Origin: Clostridiales bacterium
GTDB lineage: Bacteria > Bacillota > Clostridia > Christensenellales > Pumilibacteraceae
Direction: 5' to 3'
DNA: 37,648 bases
NCBI GenBank assembly: GCA_031276725.1
Contig: JAISMM010000042.1
Span: 1-37,648 of the forward strand
Positions within the stretch are counted from its first letter, which is position 1, and each line of letters starts with the position of its first letter. A model generated the notes under the pieces. That model had not been told where the DNA came from. It did no database searches and saw nothing but the letters and a program-made list of their open reading frames with translations. Both the position numbers and the translations under genes were made by a program. Positions 14,150 through 21,451 of the stretch are shown here, one piece after another.

Positions 14150-15464
14150 TTGTCGCCATCTCCCCCGTAAGGTCGTAATCGTTATAGCCCGTAATAAGAA
14201 CGTCGTATTCCCGCCCCGCGTCGGCGAAGCCGCCCGTAAAGTACACCCGCGAATCGATTTCGGGGGCGTTGTATTCGGTGCGCCCCACGAACATATTTTT
14301 GTCGAAGTCTATGTCCTCGTACAGCACGGCGAGCGTTTTGCCGACCGCTTTTTTGCCCGCCTCGCGCGCGTTGGCAAGGTGCAACTCTCCCAAAATGCCG
14401 AGCCGCCGCCGCTTTTCGTCCTCGTCGATTTTGTCGGGCAGGCGGTACGCGGGCGCGTCCTCCTCGTCGCTGTAAGCGAAAAAGCCGACGTTATCGGGCT
14501 TGTGCAGTCTTAAAAAGTCGCACATTTCGGCAAAATCGTCCTCGGTTTCGCCCGGAAAGCCCGTCATAAGCGTGGTGCGCACGGATATGTAATTATTTGC
14601 GGCGCGGATTTTAGCCAAAAGTGCCTCGATACTTTTTCGCGTGCTTTTGCGGTTCATTCTTTTAAGAACCGAATCGCTCACGTGTTGAAGCGGTATGTCG
14701 ATATACTTGGCTATTTTGGGGTTGGAATCTATTTCGCGGATAAGCCCGTCCGTAACAAGCTCCGGATAGCAGTACATAAGCCTTATGCGCGTTATAGGAA
14801 GACGCGACAGCCGCCGCAAGAGGTCGATAAGCCCGTATTCGCCGTTAAGATCCGCGCCGTAGCGCGTTACGTCCTGGGCGACCAGAATAAGCTCCCTTAC
14901 TCCCCCGTCCGCAAGGCTTTGCGCCTCGTCGACGAGGCTTTGAATATCCCGCGAGCGGTAGGGGCCGCGGATGGACGGAATCGTGCAGTAGGCGCATTTA
15001 TTGTCGCAGCCGTCCGCGATTTTAAGATAGGCGTAGTGCGGCGGCGTAGTCAAAAACCGCCCGTAGGGGCAATTGTTGACCGGCGCGGCGGAGGCGGCGG
15101 GTTCGGGTTCGCCGTAGAGCCGCGCGAGCGCGCTCACTATGCCGTCGTAATCGGCGGCCGTCAAAAACGCGTCCACCTCCGGCAGATCGGCGGCGATTTC
15201 GGTCTTGTACTTTTGCGGCAGACAGCCCGCGACCAACAGCTTTCGGCATTTGCCGTCCTTTTTATAGCGCCCCGCCTCGATAACGGCGTCGACCGCCTCG
15301 ACGCGGGCGGGCTCGATAAAGGCGCAGGTGTTAATCAAAATCACCTCGGCGGCGGCGAGGTCGGGCGTAAGGCCGTAGCCCGCGGACGTTAAAAGATAAA
15401 CCATACGTTCCGTGTCGACCCTGTTTTTATCGCACCCGAGCGAAACGACGGCAAGCGACCTCAT
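14133..15464 (-). CDS. rimO: Ribosomal protein S12 methylthiotransferase
   Basis: A 443-residue radical SAM methylthiotransferase that modifies an aspartate of ribosomal protein S12. The N-terminal UPF0004 domain begins S-L-G-C-D-K-N-R-V-D-T-E and holds the cysteines for the second cluster (I-N-T-C-A-F-I and V-A-G-C-L-P-Q). The radical SAM cluster motif is C-D-N-K-C-A-Y-C, followed by I-P-S-I-R-G-P-Y-R-S-R. A TRAM domain closes the protein (about 375-440). The phrase S-L-G-C-x-K-N-x-V-D-x-E and I-P-S-x-R-G favour RimO over the tRNA enzymes MiaB and MtaB. The start overlaps the ftsK stop as ATGA. Confidence 0.95.
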   Translation of the reverse strand: MRSLAVVSLGCDKNRVDTERMVYLLTSAGYGLTPDLAAAEVILINTCAFIEPARVEAVDAVIEAGRYKKDGKCRKLLVAGCLPQKYKTEIAADLPEVDAFLTAADYDGIVSALARLYGEPEPAASAAPVNNCPYGRFLTTPPHYAYLKIADGCDNKCAYCTIPSIRGPYRSRDIQSLVDEAQSLADGGVRELILVAQDVTRYGADLNGEYGLIDLLRRLSRLPITRIRLMYCYPELVTDGLIREIDSNPKIAKYIDIPLQHVSDSVLKRMNRKSTRKSIEALLAKIRAANNYISVRTTLMTGFPGETEDDFAEMCDFLRLHKPDNVGFFAYSDEEDAPAYRLPDKIDEDEKRRRLGILGELHLANAREAGKKAVGKTLAVLYEDIDFDKNMFVGRTEYNAPEIDSRVYFTGGFADAGREYDVLITGYNDYDLTGEMATNESAD

Positions 15465-18400
15465 TCGACGTCCTCGCCGTACCTTGCAAAATACGTTTCG
15501 CGCGTAACGAGCACCGAACGCGCCTTGTTGCCGCCGTCGGACTGGCCGATATATTTAAGGTTTTCGAGCTGGTCGATAATGCGCGAGGCGCGGGCGTAGC
15601 CTATCGAAAAACGCCGCTGTAAAAACGTAGCCGAAACGGTGTTCGTCTTTATTATGAGTTTGAGCACATCTTGCATAAGCGGATCGGCGTCCCCGTCGTC
15701 GTCGCCGCCGCCGTCGTCGTCGTCGCTTTCGGGTTTGACGGCGAGCGCGGCGGAAAATTCCTCGTCGAAGTCGGCGGTGTTATTTTCGCGCACGTAGTCC
15801 GCGATCGTAACGACCTCTCCGTCGGTAACGAACGCGCCCTGAACGCGGCGCGGATCGTCCGCCCCTATCGGCGCGTAAAGCATATCGCCGCGCCCGAGGA
15901 GCGTTTCGGCGCCGCCCTGATCCAAAATCGTGCGCGAGTCCTGCATAGACGACACCGCGAACGCTATGCGGCTCGGCAGGTTCGCCTTTATTGTACCCGT
16001 GATAACGTCGACCGACGGCCGCTGCGTGGCGAATATAAGGTGAATGCCGGCGGCGCGCGCCTTTTGCGCCATACTCATAACGTTGTCTTCAAGCTCCTTG
16101 CGGTTAGCGGATAGCAGCATAAGGTCGGCGAGCTCGTCGACGATAAGCACGATGTAGGGCAGCTTTTCGACGTCGCCGCCGCGCACGATATCGAGCTTGT
16201 TGTACTCCTGCATATTCTTCACCACGTGCTTAGAAAACAGCAAATAGCGCCGCTCCATCTCTTTTTTAGCCCACTTGAACGCGTTTAGGGCGGCGGAGGA
16301 ATCCGTGATGATTTGACCCGACAGAAGGTGCGGCAGACCGCGGTAAATTGTGAATTCGACTTGCTTGGGGTCGATAAGAATGATTCTTAAATCGTCGGGC
16401 GACGCCTTGTAGAGCATACTTATTATGACGGAGTTAAGGCACGCGCTTTTGCCGCTGCCCGTGGCGCCCGCGATAAGAAGGTGCGGCATTTTGTCGAGCG
16501 CGCAAATAACGTTCGAGCCGGCTATGTCCTTGCCGAGGGCGAGCGTGAGCGGCGACGAGGAATTGTTGAACTCCCGCGACGAAATTACGTCGCGCAGCGC
16601 GACTATATCGATAAATTCGTTGGGAACCTCGATGCCCACGGCGCGTTTGCCGGGTATGGGCGTTTCGATGCGGATATGACCCTTGCAGGCGAGGTTGTAC
16701 TCTATGTCCTGCACAAAATTCATTATGCGCTTGATGGGTATGCCGTGCGGCATTTCAAGCTCGTAGCGCGTTACGGACGGCCCGCGCGTAATGCCGATTA
16801 CGGACGCCGGGAGCTTTAACGCGCTTAAAGTGTCCTCCAATATCCGCGCTCTTGCGTTGCCGTCGCTGTCCTCGTCCGGATTGTCGGCGCGAAAGGACGA
16901 GATAAGAAGGTCGAGGGGGGGCGGATTGTAGTGCGTCTTGCGCTTTTTGGGCTTGCGCTCGTACACGTCGGTTTGAACGCTGTCCCGAACGTAGTCGTCG
17001 ATTTTTATCTGATTTTCGGGTTTGAGGAGGGTCGGCGGCGGCGTTACTATGCGCCCCTCGGGTTCGGTAACGGTGTAGTAGCCCGTAGTGTCGTCGCCGT
17101 TAGAAAACGCGGTTTCCGAAAGATCCTCGACCGTTTCGTCGTCGTAGCCGCCGTAGCCGTCAAGCTCATCCATCCCGAACTCTAATTCGGACGCGGACGG
17201 CTCGAAATCATCGGGCGTGTCGGACTCGTATTCCGATCCGAAGCCCGGCTTAAAGTCGGCGTCCCGTTCGGACTCCGACCCGAAGTTTAACGGCGACGGA
17301 GACTCGAACGGCGGCGTTTCGGATTCGTATTCCGACCCGAACGCCGACGGAGCGTCGCGCCGATCGGGCCCGAAGTCCGCGGTGCGCTCCGACCCGGACG
17401 CAAACGGCGGGCGCGGCCCGCTCTCCGTTTCTTTTGCCGCGCCGTAATAGTCGCCGTTCAAAATAGGGCGCGGCTCTGGGCGGCGCGGCTCGGCCGTACG
17501 CGTGTCGAATTCGCTTATATTAAGGAATTTGCGCGGCGGCTCGGCGGCGGTTGCGGACGGCGGCTCGGCGGACGCCGGCTTTGGCGCCGTTCGTTCGGCA
17601 AGCTCGCGCGAAAGCTGCTCGCCGTTTATGATAGTCCCGGCGTAGGGGTCGGAAATATCCTTGTCGGGAACGGACGGGATCGGCTTCAACCCCGGGATGT
17701 CGTCGATATGCACGATTTTGCGCGGCTTTTTGAGCGGCGGCGGGGGCGGCTCGGGGGAAACCTCGGCAGTCCGTATGGAGGGGCCGGCCGTTACGACGGA
17801 CGGCAGCACGACGGGCGGAACGGTCGCGCCGGAGCCGAACAGAATTTCCATAGCCTTGGCTTTTTTGTCGACGTCGCCGCCGCCGGAGCCGCTCAAAACG
17901 GTGGAGTACGGCGTGTTGTACCCCCCCGGGCGCGGTTCGAGCGCCCCGAACGCGCCGCCGTCCGTCTTTATAACGGGTATCGGCGGCTGCTTGGGTATAA
18001 TGGTGTCGACAAAAAGACCGGGATCGGCGAGCGGCTTTACGAGCGCGCCGGGAGTTCCGGTTTTGCGGAATTCGCGGTCGCCCGCCTCGCCGCGCGGCTT
18101 TTGCCTAGGCGCTCCGATAAAAATTTTGTCCCGCGCCGCCAAAACTCCCGTAAGGAGTATGCACACGGAATAGACGACGTACGAAAACGCGAGCGAAACG
18201 ACCGATTGAATCCCGTAGGCTAAAACGCCGAACACGACGCCGCCCGCCGTAAGACTTTCGGCGTAATAGACGGCGGCGATATACGCGCCTATCCCCTCGC
18301 CCATATAGGCGTAGGAGCTGATATTTTGAAAAATCATCGTCGCGAAAAAGGCGACCGAGCATATGCCCGCCACCGTTTTCGGCGCGGCGGTAACCTTGCG

Positions 18401-18625
18401 CCCGCGAACGGAGGCTATGCCCCAAATAAGCGCGCACACCAAAAGAGGATAGGCGACGAACCCGAACGAGCCGACTACGACGGCGCGGACGAACTCGCTG
18501 ATAACCCCCATAAATTTGGGAATGCAAGCGCACAGCAAAAGGAACGCCGAGGATATTACGGTAATTATCCCCGTTACGCCGTTATCCGGATTATTTGCGC
18601 CGCGCGTGTATTTCTTTTGAGCCAA
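15461..18625 (-). CDS. ftsK: DNA translocase FtsK/SpoIIIE
   Basis: About 1054 residues. Hydrophobic helices in the first 170 or so residues anchor it at the septum. A long low-complexity linker follows (about 200-560), rich in Pro, Ser and acidic residues, with F-G-S-E-Y-E-S-E-type repeats. The RecA-like motor has Walker A G-A-T-G-S-G-K-S near residue 718 and Walker B I-V-L-I-V-D-E-L-A-D-L. A winged-helix gamma domain near residue 980 to the end would read DNA polarity sequences (S-A-T-F-L-Q-R-R-F-S-I-G-Y-A-R-A). I chose the TTG at 18625 because AAGGGG lies nine bases upstream and the product starts M-A-Q-K-K; a TTG at 18634 is directly against that site. It pumps DNA during division or sporulation and leads the operon ftsK-rimO-pgsA-cinA-recA. 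Confidence 0.95.
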   Translation of the reverse strand: MAQKKYTRGANNPDNGVTGIITVISSAFLLLCACIPKFMGVISEFVRAVVVGSFGFVAYPLLVCALIWGIASVRGRKVTAAPKTVAGICSVAFFATMIFQNISSYAYMGEGIGAYIAAVYYAESLTAGGVVFGVLAYGIQSVVSLAFSYVVYSVCILLTGVLAARDKIFIGAPRQKPRGEAGDREFRKTGTPGALVKPLADPGLFVDTIIPKQPPIPVIKTDGGAFGALEPRPGGYNTPYSTVLSGSGGGDVDKKAKAMEILFGSGATVPPVVLPSVVTAGPSIRTAEVSPEPPPPPLKKPRKIVHIDDIPGLKPIPSVPDKDISDPYAGTIINGEQLSRELAERTAPKPASAEPPSATAAEPPRKFLNISEFDTRTAEPRRPEPRPILNGDYYGAAKETESGPRPPFASGSERTADFGPDRRDAPSAFGSEYESETPPFESPSPLNFGSESERDADFKPGFGSEYESDTPDDFEPSASELEFGMDELDGYGGYDDETVEDLSETAFSNGDDTTGYYTVTEPEGRIVTPPPTLLKPENQIKIDDYVRDSVQTDVYERKPKKRKTHYNPPPLDLLISSFRADNPDEDSDGNARARILEDTLSALKLPASVIGITRGPSVTRYELEMPHGIPIKRIMNFVQDIEYNLACKGHIRIETPIPGKRAVGIEVPNEFIDIVALRDVISSREFNNSSSPLTLALGKDIAGSNVICALDKMPHLLIAGATGSGKSACLNSVIISMLYKASPDDLRIILIDPKQVEFTIYRGLPHLLSGQIITDSSAALNAFKWAKKEMERRYLLFSKHVVKNMQEYNKLDIVRGGDVEKLPYIVLIVDELADLMLLSANRKELEDNVMSMAQKARAAGIHLIFATQRPSVDVITGTIKANLPSRIAFAVSSMQDSRTILDQGGAETLLGRGDMLYAPIGADDPRRVQGAFVTDGEVVTIADYVRENNTADFDEEFSAALAVKPESDDDDGGGDDDGDADPLMQDVLKLIIKTNTVSATFLQRRFSIGYARASRIIDQLENLKYIGQSDGGNKARSVLVTRETYFARYGEDVE

Positions 18626-18700
18626 ACCTTGCAACCCCTTGAATAAAATCGGATAGACAAACAGCGGTTTAACGAGCGCCGCTATTTGCCGCTCGTATTA

Positions 18701-18729
18701 ATTATATCATACGGCGGAAAATTTTTCAA
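18701..18729 (-). promoter_or_regulatory. Promoter of the ftsK-rimO-pgsA-cinA-recA operon
   Basis: The minus strand carries -35 TTGAAA (18724-18729), a 17-base spacer and -10 TATAAT (18701-18706), about 75 bases before the ftsK start. The following genes overlap or lie close together, so one transcript through recA is likely. Confidence 0.82.
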
Positions 18730-18780
18730 TCAAAATCGCCGAAAAACAGAAAAATATTAATAATCTTTTTATTGCGCTCC

Positions 18781-18812
18781 GCAAACCGCGCGGGCGGCAA
18801 ACCGCGCGGGCG
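18781..18812. repeat. Two tandem copies of a 16-bp GC-rich unit
   Basis: The 16-base unit GCAAACCGCGCGGGCG occurs twice head to tail (18781-18796, 18797-18812). It is flanked by GCGCTCCG and CGGAGCGG, so the repeats sit in the loop of a possible hairpin between the dUTPase gene and the ftsK promoter. The function is unknown. Confidence 0.75.
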
Positions 18813-18893
18813 GACGGGTAGCGGAGCGGCGGCGTATTGAACGAGCGTACCCTGACGCGCCCGATTGAGACACCCCGCCGCACGCGGCCCGCG

Positions 18894-19253
18894 TTAACGC
18901 GCGGGCTTATAACCGTCCTTTTGCGATTTGCCCTCTTGGCGGTCGCGGTTTTCGGAATTCTTAGCCGCGTAAATCCTGTACGCGTCGTCGGCGGAAAGTC
19001 CCGAATCTAAGCACATACTCACCAAAAAGTGGAGTATGTCGATAAGCTCCTCGCCTATTTTGGAGTAATCGAGCTCCTTTTTGTTTTTCCACCACTTGTA
19101 ATTGACCTCGTTCATAAGCTCGCCCGCCTCGTTAATCAAGGCGAGGCATTTTTTTTGCATCCACTCCTCGTAGCTAAAATCGAGGCCGCGTCCTTTGACT
19201 ATCGCGCCGTCGAGCTCCCTTTGCATATCGAAAATTTCACGCAGCATATCCAT
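18894..19253 (-). CDS. All-alpha dUTPase (MazG-like NTP pyrophosphohydrolase superfamily)
   Basis: A 119-residue protein of the all-alpha dimeric dUTPase class, which hydrolyses dUTP to dUMP to keep uracil out of DNA. The metal-binding acidic motifs are visible: L-I-N-E-A-G-E-L-M-N-E-V-N with the following K-W-W-K, and I-G-E-E-L-I-D-I-L-H-F-L-V-S. The opening F-D-M-Q-R-E-L-D and the closing Y-x-x-K-N-S-E-N-R-D-R-Q-E-G fit Clostridial members. The start at 19253 has an AGGAG site 11 bases upstream; the longer reading to 19493 lies over the end of the peptidase gene and is Arg-rich noise. It follows the M16 peptidase by 14 bases, so it is probably the last gene of the rpsO-pnp transcript. Confidence 0.82.
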   Translation of the reverse strand: MDMLREIFDMQRELDGAIVKGRGLDFSYEEWMQKKCLALINEAGELMNEVNYKWWKNKKELDYSKIGEELIDILHFLVSMCLDSGLSADDAYRIYAAKNSENRDRQEGKSQKDGYKPAR

Positions 19254-19267
19254 ATTAGTCCGCGCTC

Positions 19268-20533
19268 CTATAACGCGAATTTTTCGACGTTCACGCCGTG
19301 AGCCTTGCCCACGTACGCCGACGCGATTTCTTTTTTTGTGAACAGTCCGTTCGCCAAAGCCGTTATCGCGTCCGCCGTAACCGCGTCGATTTCGCGCAGT
19401 TTTTTGTCGATTTCGTACGGCTCGTCCGCCAGCGTCAACAGCTTGCCCGACGACGACATTACGGTCTGAACGCTCTCTTGTGCGAAAATGCACGCGCTTT
19501 TAAGCTGGTTTTTGGCGCGGGCGAGCTCGTCGGGCGTAACCCCCTCTTTAAGAAACCGCTTTAATTCGCAAAAAATCGCGTCGAGCGTTTGCGCCGTGTT
19601 CCGCGCGCTTATATTGACCAAAATATTGAACGAGCCGTTCGCGGTATACGCCGACGGCGCGGTGTAAATGCTGTAACAAAGCCCCAGCTCCTCGCGCACG
19701 CGCTGAAACAGCCGCGAGCTCATAGAACCGCCCAAAACGGTGCTCAAAACGCCCTGAACGGTCGACTGCGGGTCGTTAAAGCCGAGGGACGGAAAGCCGA
19801 TGCCTATATTGGCCTGCTCGAAGTTGTCGCTTATGCGTTCGGTATGCGTCCGCTTAAAAACGTTCTTGATTTTTTTGCGCTTAGCCGCGGGCGCGCAATC
19901 CGCCGCCTCGCGCGTAAGAATATATTTTTTTACAAAGCCGTCCGCTTGTGCGGCCGTTACGTTGCCCGCGACGGCGACGACCATATTGTCGGGGCGGTAT
20001 TTTTTTGCCGTGTAGGACGCCGCGTCCATACCCGTAAAGCGCCGCACGTTCTCCTTAGGGCCTAAAATGGTTTTGCCCAAGGGGTGGGCGCCGTACAGAC
20101 TTTTCGCCAAAAGGTCGTAGCAAATTTCCTCGGGCGCGTCCTCGACCATATTAATTTCTTCCTCGACTACCTTGCGCTCGCGGACGATTTCGGCGTCGGG
20201 GAACGTCGAATCGAAAAATATGTGCGCCAAAAGCCCGAAGCATTTTTCGGCGTGTTCGTCGATAGATTTAACGTAGTAGCACGTGCATTCCTTGCCCGTG
20301 AACGCGTTTATGTTGGCCCCGAGCCGCTCGAACGACTCGGCTATCTCGAACGCCGACAGCTTGTCCGTTCCCTTGAACATCATATGCTCGGTGAAGTGCG
20401 AAATTCCGTTGTCGCCGTCGGACTCGTCGCAGCTGCCCGCCCCGACCCATATGCCCGTTACGGCCGACCGCACCGACGGCAGCCGCTCCAAAATAAGCCT
20501 TAGACCGTTGTCGTACCTTATAAGTTCTGCCAT
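19268..20533 (-). CDS. mlpA: M16 family zinc metallopeptidase (MlpA/YmxG-like)
   Basis: A 421-residue insulinase-like protease. The inverted zinc motif H-F-T-E-H (HxxEH) is at about residues 46-50, with the distal Glu ligand in V-V-E-E-E-I-N-M-V-E-D about 75 residues later. The second, inactive M16 half follows, with the R/Y pair region S-S-R-L-F-Q-R-V-R-E-E-L-G-L-C-Y-S-I. It is cytoplasmic, with no signal peptide. A GGAGG site precedes the ATG. The order rpsO-pnp-ylxY-M16 peptidase is the same as in B. subtilis, where this gene is mlpA (ymxG); the symbol rests on that synteny. Confidence 0.9.
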   Translation of the reverse strand: MAELIRYDNGLRLILERLPSVRSAVTGIWVGAGSCDESDGDNGISHFTEHMMFKGTDKLSAFEIAESFERLGANINAFTGKECTCYYVKSIDEHAEKCFGLLAHIFFDSTFPDAEIVRERKVVEEEINMVEDAPEEICYDLLAKSLYGAHPLGKTILGPKENVRRFTGMDAASYTAKKYRPDNMVVAVAGNVTAAQADGFVKKYILTREAADCAPAAKRKKIKNVFKRTHTERISDNFEQANIGIGFPSLGFNDPQSTVQGVLSTVLGGSMSSRLFQRVREELGLCYSIYTAPSAYTANGSFNILVNISARNTAQTLDAIFCELKRFLKEGVTPDELARAKNQLKSACIFAQESVQTVMSSSGKLLTLADEPYEIDKKLREIDAVTADAITALANGLFTKKEIASAYVGKAHGVNVEKFAL

Positions 20534-20570
20534 TGTACCTCCGTATTTTTTGTCCCGTAAAAAATTAGTG

Positions 20571-21269
20571 TTATAAGACTTCGCTAACCGTAGCGACAGT
20601 CAAATTTTGTTCCTTTATCGCGGCGATAATTTTCGGAAGCGCCGCCGCGGTTTGCTCCGTGGGGTGCGTCAAAATCAGATTGCCGCCGCTAAGATTGCGC
20701 GTCGCCCGCTCGTAAATAAGCGCGGAATCGCGGTCGCGCCAATCGATCGTGTCCGCCGTCCACATAACGGTTTTGTATCCGAGGTCGGCGGCGGCTTTGA
20801 TCGCGGCGGGCCCGAACGAGCCGGACGGCGGCGCGAAAAGGCTCATATCGACGCCGACTATACTCTTGACCATTTTGTGCGTAACCTCGATTTCCTCGCG
20901 GTTGGCTTTTTCGCTAAGCGCCTTGTGATCCTTGTGGAAATAGCCGTGATTGCCGAGCTCGTGGCCCGCGTCGTAGATTTTTTTAAGCAGTTCGCCGTTT
21001 TCCGCCGCCCACATACCGCCCACAAAAAAGGTGGTTTTTACGCCGTGAGCGGCGAATATGTTCAGCATAGGCTCGACGTACTCGCTCCCCCAATAGACGT
21101 TTACCATAAGCGACACCGCCGTTTGCGAATCGCCCTTATAGACGGGCGCCTCCTTGCCCTGGATCGGAACGGAATTGTCGGTAAACGTAAACACGAGCAT
21201 AAACACGACTACGGAGCTTAGAATAAGGTTTGCTATAACGTTGCGGAAAAACCGCGCTTTTTTGTCCAT
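20571..21269 (-). CDS. ylxY: YlxY-like polysaccharide deacetylase family protein, atypical active site
   Basis: A 232-residue protein with one N-terminal membrane helix (residues about 10-30) and a NodB-type domain facing outward. Visible NodB motifs are F-F-V-G-G, G-H-E-L-G-N-H-G-Y-F-H (HxxxH metal ligands), F-A-P-P-S-G-S-F-G, V-M-W-T-A-D-T-I-D-W and L-T-H-P-T. The first motif, normally T-F-D-D-G-P with the catalytic Asp, reads M-V-N-V-Y-W-G, so the usual base and one metal ligand are absent. This altered first motif is, as I recall it, also seen in B. subtilis YlxY, found at the same place after pnp. Activity on peptidoglycan is therefore doubtful. The start has a GGGGTGG site. Confidence 0.85.
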   Translation of the reverse strand: MDKKARFFRNVIANLILSSVVVFMLVFTFTDNSVPIQGKEAPVYKGDSQTAVSLMVNVYWGSEYVEPMLNIFAAHGVKTTFFVGGMWAAENGELLKKIYDAGHELGNHGYFHKDHKALSEKANREEIEVTHKMVKSIVGVDMSLFAPPSGSFGPAAIKAAADLGYKTVMWTADTIDWRDRDSALIYERATRNLSGGNLILTHPTEQTAAALPKIIAAIKEQNLTVATVSEVL

Positions 21270-21361
21270 ACGCCACCCCGGGAATATACTACTATCATTC
21301 TATTCACCGCGCGGGGTATATATGACGCGCGAAAATTTGCCCGCTCCGCCGCCGACGGGGA

Positions 21362-21442
21362 ACCGCCCCGCCGTACGTGCCGGCGCGAACCGAGCCGCCG
21401 TACGGCAAAGCCGTTTGGCGGGGGCGCTCCGCAGAGGGGAAT
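21362..21442. repeat. Diverged palindromic repeat between pnp and ylxY
   Basis: It contains ACCGCCCCGCCGTACGTGCC, GCGAACCGAGCCGCC, a CGGCAAAGCCG hairpin and a CTCCGCAGAGGGGAATTA end. It is a shortened member of the GC-rich subfamily seen at 11001-11270. It lies directly after the pnp stop on the transcribed strand. Confidence 0.75.
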
Positions 21443-21451
21443 TATAAACGG

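Noticed and set aside
18635..18893. Small gene between ftsK and the dUTPase gene
   Set aside because: It contains only the ftsK promoter, a tandem 16-bp repeat and GC-rich sequence without a frame.
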